A DNA stretch of 64,000 bases from Apibacter raozihei (GTDB lineage: Bacteria; Bacteroidota; Bacteroidia; Flavobacteriales; Weeksellaceae), in NCBI RefSeq assembly GCF_004014855.1, contig NZ_CP034930.1:1240001-1304000 (forward strand), in the 5' to 3' direction. The position numbers were made by a program, and so were the translations under genes. A model generated the notes under the pieces. That model was not told the origin of the DNA. It was given only the letters and a program-made list of their open reading frames with translations, and made no database searches. This document shows positions 25,495 through 33,573 of the stretch, one piece after another. Within the stretch, counting starts at the first letter, position 1. The number at the start of each line of letters is the position of its first letter.

Positions 25495-27168
25495 ATGCAA
25501 GAAGAGAAAAAAACATTAAATTTTTTAGAGCAGATTATTGAAGATGATTTAGCAGAAGGTTTTCCGGTAAGTAAATTAAGATTTCGATTTCCACCTGAAC
25601 CAAATGGTTATTTACATATAGGGCATACTAAAGCTATATGGATTAATTTTGGTCTAGGACAACGCTATGAGGCGCCGGTTAATCTGAGGTTTGATGATAC
25701 TAATCCAGCAAAAGAAGATCAAGAATATGTAGATGCTATAAAAAAAGATATACAGTGGTTAGGTTATAGTTGGGATAGAGAATGTTATGCTTCTGATTAT
25801 TTTCAGCAATTGTATGATTGGGCTGTGAACTTAATAAAAGAAGGTAAAGCATATGTAGATGACCAAACGTCTGAAGAGATCAACAAGCAAAGAAAAACCC
25901 CTTCTGAAGATGGTGTTGAAAGCCCTTTTCGAAATAGAAGTGTAGAAGAGAATCTAGACTTATTCGAAAAAATGAAAAATGGTGAATTTAATGAGGGAAC
26001 ACATGTTCTGAGAGCTAAAATAGATATGACCTCTCCTAATATGAATATGCGTGATCCTGTCATGTATCGTATTTTGAAAAAACATCATCAAAGAACCGGA
26101 GATGCTTGGGGCATATATCCAATGTATGATTGGACTCATGGAGAATCTGATTATCTTGAGCAGGTTTCTCATTCACTGTGTTCTCTCGAATTTGAAAATC
26201 ATCGTCCTCTATATGAGTGGTTTTTAGAACAGGTTTATACTCAGGATGTTAAAACAAAGCAAAGAGAATTTGCACGTTTAAATGTTAATTATACTATTAC
26301 AAGTAAGAGAAAATTGTTAAAACTGGTAGAAGGTAATTATGTTTCCGGTTGGGATGATCCCCGGATGCCTACTATTTCAGGTATGAGACGAAGAGGATAT
26401 ACTCCTGAGGCAATTATAGATTTTCTTGAGAGGGTAGGAGTTGCGAAAAGAGATAATTTAATAGATGTAGCCTTATTAGAATTTACGGTACGTGATCATC
26501 TGAATAAAATTGCGCCAAGAGTTATGGCTGTAATAAATCCGGTTAAGATTGTCATAACTAATTACCCTGAAGATAAAGAAGAATGGGTAACTGTAGAAAA
26601 CAATCCGGAAGATTCTGATGCAGGATTTAGAGATATTCCTTTCACCCGTGAAATTTATATTGAAAGGGAAGATTTTATGGAAGAAGCTCCTAAAAAATTC
26701 TTTCGTTTAACACTTGGAGGTGAGGTAAGGCTAAAGGGGGCTTATATAATAAAAGCGGTAGAAGTTGAAAAAAATAAAGAAGGAGAAATACAAACCGTAT
26801 ATTGTACCTATGATGAAGATAGTAAAAGTGGAAGTGGCAGTGAGGCTAGTTTGAGAAAGGTTAAAGGTACATTGCACTGGGTTTCCGTAAAACATGGATT
26901 GCCCATTGAAGTGAGAATCTATGATCGTTTATTTAATGTGGAATCTCCCGACTCTAAAGATGACGAGTTTTTAGAATTTTTAAATCCGGAATCTCTTAAA
27001 ATAGTTCATGGATTTGCTGAACCTAGTTTGTATGGCACAAAAATTGGAGATAAATATCAGTTTCAAAGATTGGGTTATTTTGCTGTAGATGATGATTCCA
27101 AAGACAATCAATTGGTTTTTAATCGAACAGTAACTTTAAAAGATACTTGGGCAAAAATTAATAAATAG
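25495..27168 (+). CDS. glnS: Glutaminyl-tRNA synthetase
   Basis: Charges tRNA-Gln with glutamine. The 557-aa class I synthetase has the HIGH motif in PPEPNGYLHIGHTKA (residues 41-44) and the KMSKS equivalent as ITSKRKLLKL. The tRNA-contacting segment GWDDPRMPTISGMRRRGY follows, then a C-terminal beta-barrel anticodon-binding region. Length and the GWDDPRMPT segment identify GlnRS rather than GluRS. The gene is preceded by a good promoter and followed after 18 bp by the DUF2911 gene, possibly in one transcript. Its presence suggests the direct route to Gln-tRNA. Confidence 0.96.
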   Translation: MQEEKKTLNFLEQIIEDDLAEGFPVSKLRFRFPPEPNGYLHIGHTKAIWINFGLGQRYEAPVNLRFDDTNPAKEDQEYVDAIKKDIQWLGYSWDRECYASDYFQQLYDWAVNLIKEGKAYVDDQTSEEINKQRKTPSEDGVESPFRNRSVEENLDLFEKMKNGEFNEGTHVLRAKIDMTSPNMNMRDPVMYRILKKHHQRTGDAWGIYPMYDWTHGESDYLEQVSHSLCSLEFENHRPLYEWFLEQVYTQDVKTKQREFARLNVNYTITSKRKLLKLVEGNYVSGWDDPRMPTISGMRRRGYTPEAIIDFLERVGVAKRDNLIDVALLEFTVRDHLNKIAPRVMAVINPVKIVITNYPEDKEEWVTVENNPEDSDAGFRDIPFTREIYIEREDFMEEAPKKFFRLTLGGEVRLKGAYIIKAVEVEKNKEGEIQTVYCTYDEDSKSGSGSEASLRKVKGTLHWVSVKHGLPIEVRIYDRLFNVESPDSKDDEFLEFLNPESLKIVHGFAEPSLYGTKIGDKYQFQRLGYFAVDDDSKDNQLVFNRTVTLKDTWAKINK

Positions 27169-27186
27169 ATATTAAATTATTAAAAA

Positions 27187-28047
27187 ATGAGAAAGTTATT
27201 GCTATCTTTATTAATTGTGACTTCGTCATTAATTGGTCAGGGGCAGGAAGTAAGAACACCAGCTGCAAGTTTAAAATCTTCAGTAGAGCAAATGGTTGGA
27301 CTTACTGATATTGAATTTGTTTATTCCAGGCCTAACAAAAAAGGAAGGGAAATATTTGGAGCTTTAGTTCCTTATGGTCAAGTTTGGAGAACAGGTGCTA
27401 ATGAAAATACAACTATTAAATTTGGGGATGATATAGAAATTGGCGGTAAATCATTACCAAAGGGTAAGTATGCTTTATATACTATTCCTAATAAAGATAC
27501 TTGGGAGGTGATTTTTTATTCAGATTCCGAAAATTGGGGTACTCCCAAAGAATGGAATGAAAGTAAAGTTGCTTTAAAAACAACCGTTCCCGTAAAAAAG
27601 ATAAATCAGGTAGTTGAAACCTTTACTATAGGAATTAACGATCTTTCAGATAACTCAGGGCATCTTCAATTTGTTTGGGATCAAACATTAGTAGATGTAC
27701 GATTTGATGTTCCAACTCAAAAAATTGCCAACGAAAGTATTAATGGTATTTTAGCCAATCCTAAGGCTGATGCGAATGCTTATTATGCTTCAGCTAATTA
27801 TTTTCTTCAATCGAATGGAGATATGAAAAAAGCATTGAACTGGATTAACAGAGCCATTGATTTAAAACAAGGAGATTCTCCATACTGGTATTTTAGGGTT
27901 AAATCTCAAATTCAGGCAAAGCTTGGAGATATTAAAGGAGCAATTGAATCTGCTGAAAAATCTTTGGAAGGTGCTCAGAAAGAGGGGAATAAAGACTATA
28001 TAAAAATGAATACTGATTCTATCAAAGAATGGAAAAAGATTCTTTAA
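27187..28047 (+). CDS. Secreted DUF2911 protein with C-terminal TPR-like repeats
   Basis: A 286-aa protein with a Sec signal peptide (about 1-20, cleaved before QEVRTPA). A DUF2911 domain covers about residues 25-175: IEFVYSRPNKKGREIFG, PYGQVWRTGANENTTI and GKYALYTIPNKD. About 100 residues of helical repeats resembling TPR follow (YYASANYFLQS, ALNWINRAIDL, IKGAIESAEKSL). DUF2911 proteins are widespread in Bacteroidota and have no settled function; they are thought to be periplasmic. The gene lies 18 bp after glnS and ends at a strong terminator. Confidence 0.88.
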   Translation: MRKLLLSLLIVTSSLIGQGQEVRTPAASLKSSVEQMVGLTDIEFVYSRPNKKGREIFGALVPYGQVWRTGANENTTIKFGDDIEIGGKSLPKGKYALYTIPNKDTWEVIFYSDSENWGTPKEWNESKVALKTTVPVKKINQVVETFTIGINDLSDNSGHLQFVWDQTLVDVRFDVPTQKIANESINGILANPKADANAYYASANYFLQSNGDMKKALNWINRAIDLKQGDSPYWYFRVKSQIQAKLGDIKGAIESAEKSLEGAQKEGNKDYIKMNTDSIKEWKKIL

Positions 28048-28064
28048 ACAATAATTATTTTTAT

Positions 28065-28096
28065 AAAAAGAGGCAGGTTTTACTTGCCTTTTTTTA
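28065..28096. terminator. Terminator between DUF2911 gene and AraC-type regulator
   Basis: An 8-bp stem (AGGCAGGT... with ACTTGCCT, one G-T pair) has a 3-nt loop followed by T7 on the plus strand and preceded by an A-run. It therefore also works weakly on the minus strand. It lies in the gap between convergent genes, overlapping the last codon of the regulator. Confidence 0.8.
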
Positions 28097-29020
28097 TTCA
28101 TTATATTGTATTAATTGAATATATTGTGTAGGTGTAATTCCTTCAATTTGTTTAAAAGCTTTGTTGAAAGTTGACTGATGTTTGAATCCTGCCGAGCTGT
28201 ATATATACATTAATGTATATTTATTGTTAGTATTCCTGTTCAGTTCTTCTTTAATATAGTTTATTCGGAAAAGATTTATCAGAGTGTTAAAATTATAATC
28301 AGATTCCATGTTGATGGCTCTCGATACATAAGATGGATTTGTATTTAATAGGGTAGCTAACTCGGAAATATTAAAATCTGGATTTTTCCAGGGCTCTTTC
28401 TCTTTTAGATAAATTAAAATTTCAGTATAAATATTTTTATACCTTTGTTCTTCACTCGTATTTTTTTTGTTAGTGTCTTCTTTGCTTGAATTGTTTGGAG
28501 ATAGCATTTGCTGTTTTATCCAGATATAATAGGTTGAAAAAAGAACTAAATTAAATGCTCCTATAAGAGTAAATGCTTTAATTATATTTTTTTGACTATA
28601 AGTAAAAATAGGGAGAATGGGCTGGGCAATTTTAGAATAATTTAATAGAGTTACACTAATAAAGGTGACCGTAAGAATGCATATGCTTAATATAACCGCC
28701 TTTTTATAAGAGAACACAACGGATAAAGCTAAGGGTATAGTCATATACCATAAAAAAATATCAGTAACATCGTTATATAATAGAATCAGTGCATGTAAAA
28801 ATAAGTAAGATGTTATAACTAATACATATAAGTCTATTAGAAGCTTTATTGAATTTTCATTTAATCGAAATATAATTGCATAACATACCAAATTTATTGC
28901 AAGACCAAATAAAGAAATTATAAATAGTAATTTGATATCTAAAACATAGTACAATATAGATACAGAAAATAATGTAAAGATAATTGTTAGTAGAAAATTT
29001 TGTGAAAATTTTTTTAACAT
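28094..29020 (-). CDS. AraC-family regulator with N-terminal membrane domain
   Basis: The 308-aa protein has about five to six hydrophobic helices in residues 10-170, then a charged Asn/Ser-rich linker. A C-terminal AraC-type double helix-turn-helix follows (about 205-302): FNISELATLLNTNPSYVSRAIN, INLFRINYIKEEL and the typical second-HTH run AGFKHQSTFNKAFKQIEGITPTQY. This arrangement is frequent in Flavobacteriia, where a membrane-bound sensor directly regulates DNA. No separate ligand domain is recognisable. It stands alone, convergent with the DUF2911 gene, and its target is unknown. Confidence 0.85.
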   Translation of the reverse strand: MLKKFSQNFLLTIIFTLFSVSILYYVLDIKLLFIISLFGLAINLVCYAIIFRLNENSIKLLIDLYVLVITSYLFLHALILLYNDVTDIFLWYMTIPLALSVVFSYKKAVILSICILTVTFISVTLLNYSKIAQPILPIFTYSQKNIIKAFTLIGAFNLVLFSTYYIWIKQQMLSPNNSSKEDTNKKNTSEEQRYKNIYTEILIYLKEKEPWKNPDFNISELATLLNTNPSYVSRAINMESDYNFNTLINLFRINYIKEELNRNTNNKYTLMYIYSSAGFKHQSTFNKAFKQIEGITPTQYIQLIQYNE

Positions 29021-29235
29021 ATAATTATTCTCTTAATCTTATTAAATTTTTTAATGTGGTTCCTGCAAAAATATAAATATAAAATGATTGTATTAAAATT
29101 GTAATATTGAATAAATATTATTGGTTTTATTTTAATATTTTATGAATTTTCTTATTAGTGCACTTAAATTAGTATTCAAATATTGTGTTTTTTTTGTTAT
29201 TCTGTATAAAAATTACAGATTACTACTTTTGTTAA
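29021..29235. other. Intergenic region upstream of the AraC-type regulator
   Basis: 215 bp, strongly AT-rich. A TATTTTTG box on the minus strand (29066-29073) lies about 45 bp before the AraC-type gene but has no TTG partner at the right distance. I see no other structured element. Confidence 0.4.
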
Positions 29236-29556
29236 TTATTTGAAAATTTTTTTCCATTTTTGTATTGAATTTCTACTTAATTTAAATTTGTTTGCCAATT
29301 CTGAGTTGCTTAATTCATTTTGTTTTTGATAAACTAAGATTTTCATAATACTTTTATCGTCAAATGATTTCAACCGTTGATTTGATTTAATTGATTTTAC
29401 GTTTGCAACAGGGAAAAGGTATTCATTAAATTCAATTATATCTAAAGAAGAGTTAAGGTTGTTCAGTCTATTCAGAACTATTGAATCTGTTAATTTTTCA
29501 GGACACTTTTTTTTAATAATATCAATAAAAATTTTTTTATAATTAGGTTTGGTCAT
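29236..29556 (-). CDS. Small helix-turn-helix protein, transposase-like HTH
   Basis: A 106-aa protein. The C-terminal half (SIMKILVYQKQNEL, NSELANKFKLSRNSIQKWKKIF) is a homeodomain-like HTH of the type seen at the N-terminus of IS3-group transposases and in small Flavobacteriia regulators. The N-terminal half has no recognised domain. There is no DDE catalytic domain nearby, so it is not a working transposase. It lies 21 bp after a second HTH protein of different sequence but similar design, and both follow an operon of secreted proteins. A regulatory job for those genes is possible. Confidence 0.65.
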   Translation of the reverse strand: MTKPNYKKIFIDIIKKKCPEKLTDSIVLNRLNNLNSSLDIIEFNEYLFPVANVKSIKSNQRLKSFDDKSIMKILVYQKQNELSNSELANKFKLSRNSIQKWKKIFK

Positions 29557-29577
29557 TTTAGTAGAGTTTTATTCTTG

Positions 29578-30012
29578 TTATTGATCACTAAATTGTTTAT
29601 TTATCCATCTGTGGATAGTAGTCTTAGGTATTCCATACATATCAGTGATCTGTTTACAAGATAATTTTTTTTCGTTTACAAGGCTTAAGATAAAATCTTT
29701 TATTTCATCTGTGTAGATATTTTTTCTAAAATTTGGAAGTTTTGAAGATGAAAGATTGGTATTTTCTAAATTTTTAAGTAGTGGGGCATAAAGTATAATA
29801 TGTTGGGTGTATATTCTGAAAAAGTCGTATTCTAAAAGTTTACACCATTTTAATAAAATATTAGTGTCAATACTGGTTGAGTTATAATACTCATGTATTT
29901 TCGTTTCCTCACATCCAAAGTATGTACAAATTCTTAATTCAGGTAATTGAAGTTCATCTACTCTGGATTTAATTAATTTGCCAATATTTATATTTTTGTA
30001 ATCTAAATTCAT
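29578..30012 (-). CDS. Small helix-turn-helix protein of the Flavobacteriia pair type
   Basis: A 144-aa protein starting at the ATG at 30012; the frame extends to a TTG at 30024, but MNLDYKNINIGKLIK is the natural N-terminus. Residues 10-70 (IGKLIKSRVDELQLPELRICTYFG, WCKLLEYDFFRIYTQHIILY) match a cytoplasmic protein type I recall as frequent in Chryseobacterium-like genomes. The C-terminus (EIKDFILSLVN, QITDMYGIPKTTIHRWINK) is a homeodomain-like HTH. It is downstream of a perfect palindrome and upstream of another small HTH gene. Its function is unknown; DNA binding is likely. Confidence 0.68.
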   Translation of the reverse strand: MNLDYKNINIGKLIKSRVDELQLPELRICTYFGCEETKIHEYYNSTSIDTNILLKWCKLLEYDFFRIYTQHIILYAPLLKNLENTNLSSSKLPNFRKNIYTDEIKDFILSLVNEKKLSCKQITDMYGIPKTTIHRWINKQFSDQ

Positions 30013-30025
30013 TGGTTTTTTCAAG

Positions 30026-30068
30026 TGTTATTATAAATGAAGATTAACAATCTTCATTTATAATAACA
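30026..30068. repeat. Perfect 20-bp inverted repeat with 3-nt loop
   Basis: Positions 30026-30045 pair without mismatch with 30049-30068 (arms start TGTTATTATAAATGAAGATT), loop AAC. It lies between the third secreted-protein gene and the HTH gene, 13 bp before the HTH start codon. On the transcribed minus strand it is followed by CTTGAAAAAACC rather than a U-tract, so it is not a normal intrinsic terminator. It could be an mRNA 3' stabiliser, an attenuator or an operator for the adjacent HTH protein. Confidence 0.9.
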
Positions 30069-30095
30069 TTTTAATATTAAAATTAAGTACTCAAT

Positions 30096-31241
30096 TTAAT
30101 GAGCAACTTTATATTCAACTAGAGTATTTACAGAGTTTACTCTAAATGTATAGGCATCATTTAATACAACTCTCCCAGATATAGGTCCTCCGTACACTTG
30201 CCCTGTAGTACCTGAATGTCCCCGAGTTCTTGCATGGTGTATTACTTTTAATGTTATAGTTACATCCGTTAAAGAATCTGGATAATTTGGAAATACAGAT
30301 TGAGGAATGTCAATTGCGCCTGCAAGTGTTATATTAATCGGTGCACCTTTAGTAAATTCCGAATTCTGCATAATACCTCCATGATACCAAGTAGCTCCGT
30401 CATCATACGAGTAAACAATTTCCGATAGTACTGTTGGTCCGTGATCTTCAATATAGCCATTAGCATAAGAACCTTGATTGTCATAAAAAGTTTGCGAATA
30501 TCCGGTCCAAGTTCCGTTTACAGAACCACTCAGCCAATATTCTTTTGTATTTCCATCAGGGTATGAAATTGAAGAAAGATAATCACGGATTATATTAGTG
30601 TATTGACCGGCAGTTCCAGCAGCACCTGTTGCAATCGATTCAATATTAGGATAAACGGTACCATTTATAAATATAAAAGTAAATAGTTTTTGAGGGAAAT
30701 TAGTAGTAATTTTTATGATATCATTATCAGTACCCAATTTTGCCTTCTGGTAACCAGGAGTTGTGTAATCGCTACCATCTATTTGTTCTTTACAACTAGT
30801 ATCGTTAGGTATCAAAATAGCATTCATTTGTACACATCCGCCATAAGTTGTAGTGTATGTGCTATTGGAGCCTCCTCCATAAGGCATAAAGGGAGTATTT
30901 AATGATTTTGTATTTGTACCTAGCTCTGTATAACTGTCTACAGTAGTTGAAGAAGTAAAATATTTACTTTCATATTTTTGGCCAGCAGCATTTAAAATAC
31001 TTATTGTTTTTGTGTCATTGTTAAACTCAATGGGCTGGTCCCCTGCAAGTACTTCCAACCTTTTAAAATCTCTAATAGTATAGGGTAATGATCCACTAGT
31101 CGGAGTAAGTTCTAAAGAAGCCTTACCACTGGGCGATACAATACTAGGATCAGTCGAAATTAAAACTTGCGATAAAGCTGAATTGCATAATATTGTAGAA
31201 GTTACAACATTGCATATTAGTAATAGTATATATTTTTTCAT
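30096..31241 (-). CDS. Secreted protein of unknown function, third gene of the triad
   Basis: A 381-aa protein with a Sec signal peptide (about 1-24, ending SALSQ). The mature start VLISTDPSIVSPSGKASLEL resembles the GxGTxxPxxxAxLxI opening of many Flavobacteriia surface proteins. The rest is rich in Ser, Thr, Gly, Tyr and Asn, as in beta-rich extracellular domains, with only two or three Cys. No catalytic motif and no T9SS C-terminal domain are recognisable. It is co-directional with two other secreted proteins of similar N-terminus, 11 bp after the previous one. Function not recognised; a surface or appendage component is one guess. Confidence 0.75.
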   Translation of the reverse strand: MKKYILLLICNVVTSTILCNSALSQVLISTDPSIVSPSGKASLELTPTSGSLPYTIRDFKRLEVLAGDQPIEFNNDTKTISILNAAGQKYESKYFTSSTTVDSYTELGTNTKSLNTPFMPYGGGSNSTYTTTYGGCVQMNAILIPNDTSCKEQIDGSDYTTPGYQKAKLGTDNDIIKITTNFPQKLFTFIFINGTVYPNIESIATGAAGTAGQYTNIIRDYLSSISYPDGNTKEYWLSGSVNGTWTGYSQTFYDNQGSYANGYIEDHGPTVLSEIVYSYDDGATWYHGGIMQNSEFTKGAPINITLAGAIDIPQSVFPNYPDSLTDVTITLKVIHHARTRGHSGTTGQVYGGPISGRVVLNDAYTFRVNSVNTLVEYKVAH

Positions 31242-31252
31242 GTCTTTTTAAA

Positions 31253-32152
31253 TTAATTATACTTTACCCAATTATTGGAGGCCATAACTAAATAATTAGG
31301 GGTCCAGGATAAAGGTGTATTTAAAACTGTAGTAGGAAATCCATTACTCCCATAAGTAATGCCATCCATGAAAGATGGAGCATCCGGCATCAATTTATAC
31401 TTTAGTTTAAATATGTAGTTTCCAGATTTTAGTATAGTTACAGCACCACATAGGTCAACGATTATATTATTTCCTTTAAAAGCTTTAGTATAAGCTTTTA
31501 TATTTTTTTGGTTAGCAACACCATATTTATTGTAATAATTAGATACGCTTAATTCTTCTCCATCAGGATCTACAATAAAAAGTTCGTACTGCACATACAT
31601 ATAATTTTGAATTATTATATATGAATCATTACCCATTCTATATCTACCATCTTTTTCTCCGGTAGCTACGGGAATATCAGAAACCTGAATTGAGAATACA
31701 AATGGGGAAATAGCTTCTTCAGCTGATCTGAAGGCGATACTTGCTGTATTGTTACCATTTAAATCGTTTGGAAATTCCTGATAATCAGCGGTAGGTGAGG
31801 TAAACGAAATTCCTTTAGTACTTTGAGCTCCCTGATAAGTAGTGTCTCCGGTATTTATCCCATCTGCATAAAATGAATAAGTAGCCGTAGACCTTTTGCT
31901 TAAAGTTGGTCCTAGAAATACGGTACCATTAACTTTTTCAGTAGTTTCTGTTATGGGTGTATCAGGTCTAAACCAAAGTTGTTTTCCTGCACTTTTAGTT
32001 ATATCTGTATTTAATCCGTTCAGAATTAAAACTTCGCCATCCCTTGTTGCAGTAATTTCTAGCTTATAAGTAGCATCTGTTTGATTAACTCCTAGCTGCC
32101 CATTTGCAAATACAGTAGCTAAAAGTAATGTTATAAAAATATTCTTTTTCAT
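31253..32152 (-). CDS. Secreted protein of unknown function, second gene of the triad
   Basis: A 299-aa protein with a short signal peptide (about 1-18). The mature start QLGVNQTDATYKLEITATRDG again follows the Gly-Val/Gly-Thr plus Leu-x-Ile pattern of secreted Flavobacteriia proteins. The remainder is predicted beta-rich (alternating polar and hydrophobic residues, many Thr, Asn, Tyr) and ends ASNNWVKYN without a sorting domain. It is 10 bp from the first gene and 11 bp from the third, so the three are one operon. I do not recognise a family. Confidence 0.72.
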   Translation of the reverse strand: MKKNIFITLLLATVFANGQLGVNQTDATYKLEITATRDGEVLILNGLNTDITKSAGKQLWFRPDTPITETTEKVNGTVFLGPTLSKRSTATYSFYADGINTGDTTYQGAQSTKGISFTSPTADYQEFPNDLNGNNTASIAFRSAEEAISPFVFSIQVSDIPVATGEKDGRYRMGNDSYIIIQNYMYVQYELFIVDPDGEELSVSNYYNKYGVANQKNIKAYTKAFKGNNIIVDLCGAVTILKSGNYIFKLKYKLMPDAPSFMDGITYGSNGFPTTVLNTPLSWTPNYLVMASNNWVKYN

Positions 32153-32162
32153 TATTGATCAT

Positions 32163-33140
32163 TTATTTGGAAAAGTCGTCATAATAAACACTAATATTGT
32201 AGCTGTAGCCATGTTCATCATAATTAGTATTAATGATTGTAGAACCTAAATAGGTTTCATTAGTACATCCGTTGCCATATAAAAGTAATACTCGGTAAGT
32301 TCCGGGCGGTACATTTTTAACAACTCCGGTTGAAAATCCACTTCCTGATGTCATAGAAGCTAATCGGGTAAATTGTGCCATAATACCCGTATGCGGAACC
32401 GTATTACCTCCTGTAATAACTTCTCCGTTTTTATTGTAAAGATTCCCTAAATTATCAGCTAAAACAGCAGCATATTTTGTGCAGGGAGCATTTCGTATTA
32501 CATCCATAACTCCAGGATTTGTAGCGTATACGTTGTTAGCTAGATTAAATGTTATAAAAACGTCAGTAGTAGTTTTAAGGGTAAATGTTTCTGAAAAAAA
32601 ATCATTCCAAGTAGTATTTGAGCCTTGTCCTCTCATATAGTACAAGGTCGCATTTGGATAAGTAAATCCTGACTGATAAGTGTAGGATGCTCCGAAAGAG
32701 GGAGATGAATTTGCCTGGCTGGCACTATTAGGCCATGTCCATCCAAGTAAGCCATGTGTGTTAACTCCATAATAACTTGGAGTAGCACCTAAAGTAGCAT
32801 TTGCATTTTGCCATCCAAAATGGGGAACAGATACACAATTGGTGCAAGGAGGAATTGCATAGTGATTTGTTACCGAATTAAAAACAGTTAATGGAAAGGT
32901 TCCGGATTGTTGGATCTCATCTAATCCTAATAAATAATGTTGTTTAGTTGCATCGTATTGAGTTACTTTTATTCCAGTAAATCTCATTACAAAATCTTCT
33001 GACGGATTATTACTTTCATCCTTATTTCCCTCTATAGTTAAAACAGAGTTACTGTCGGGACTTTCAGTTCCTAACCCTACTTGAGAATAGCAAATCAGGA
33101 ACATACAGCAAAATATTGCCGATGATACGATTTTTTTCAT
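32163..33140 (-). CDS. Secreted protein of unknown function, first gene of the triad
   Basis: A 325-aa protein with a signal peptide (about 1-19, cleaved after CYS) and the mature start QVGLGTESPDSNSVLTIEGN, the clearest example here of the VGIGTxxPxxxAxLxI opening of Flavobacteriia surface proteins. It contains paired cysteines (PPCTNC, NAPC, GNGC) that could form disulfides. The C-terminal part (PPGTYRVLLLYGNG, YSYNISVYYDDF) looks like a beta sandwich. It is the first gene of a three-gene minus-strand operon. No enzyme motif is seen, and I cannot name the function. Confidence 0.73.
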   Translation of the reverse strand: MKKIVSSAIFCCMFLICYSQVGLGTESPDSNSVLTIEGNKDESNNPSEDFVMRFTGIKVTQYDATKQHYLLGLDEIQQSGTFPLTVFNSVTNHYAIPPCTNCVSVPHFGWQNANATLGATPSYYGVNTHGLLGWTWPNSASQANSSPSFGASYTYQSGFTYPNATLYYMRGQGSNTTWNDFFSETFTLKTTTDVFITFNLANNVYATNPGVMDVIRNAPCTKYAAVLADNLGNLYNKNGEVITGGNTVPHTGIMAQFTRLASMTSGSGFSTGVVKNVPPGTYRVLLLYGNGCTNETYLGSTIINTNYDEHGYSYNISVYYDDFSK

Positions 33141-33573
33141 AATAGTTAATCTTTATAAGTTATACAATTTATTATAATAGGAGCTATAAAACCTTTATGA
33201 ACAATTGATATAAGGAGTTGGTTTTTATATGCTTCCTGAAATAAATTTTATTTTAATGCTAATTTGAGGCATTTAGTAAAAAGAAATTAAATAAGAGAAG
33301 TTTAAAACAATAATTAACTAAATTTATGCAAGTAATTTTAAATGAGATCTATATATAAACTTAAAACAGTATTTAATTTAATTACTTAATTATGCTACCT
33401 GTAAAAAAGTTCAAAAGCTTATAGTGTTAATAAGAATTTCAAATCTTTTAATTTATAAATGAAATTAATTTTTAAAAAATTATTATTTGTTAAGATTATT
33501 TGCAATTCAGAAAATTTGTCTGTTATTAATAAATAGGTCTGATAATTGTCAATACAATTGTCAAATCCAATAA
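33141..33573. other. 433-bp divergent intergenic region
   Basis: AT-rich spacer between the secreted-protein operon and the rhomboid gene; it must hold both promoters. No exact TAnnTTTG box with partner is visible. The only structured element I see is a 9-bp direct repeat (AATTGTCAA) near the rhomboid start, listed separately. No convincing gene or RNA is seen. Confidence 0.4.
33544..33564 (+). promoter_or_regulatory. Direct repeat AATTGTCAA upstream of the rhomboid gene
   Basis: Two identical 9-mers (33544-33552 and 33556-33564) with a 12-bp period end 9 bp before the rhomboid start codon. Such spacing can be a repressor site, but in DNA this AT-rich it could be chance. Confidence 0.25.

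Noticed and set aside
29236-30012. The two small HTH genes as remnants of an insertion sequence
   Set aside because: Only HTH domains are present. There is no DDE catalytic part, no target-site duplication and no terminal repeats bounding the pair; the palindrome lies on one side only.
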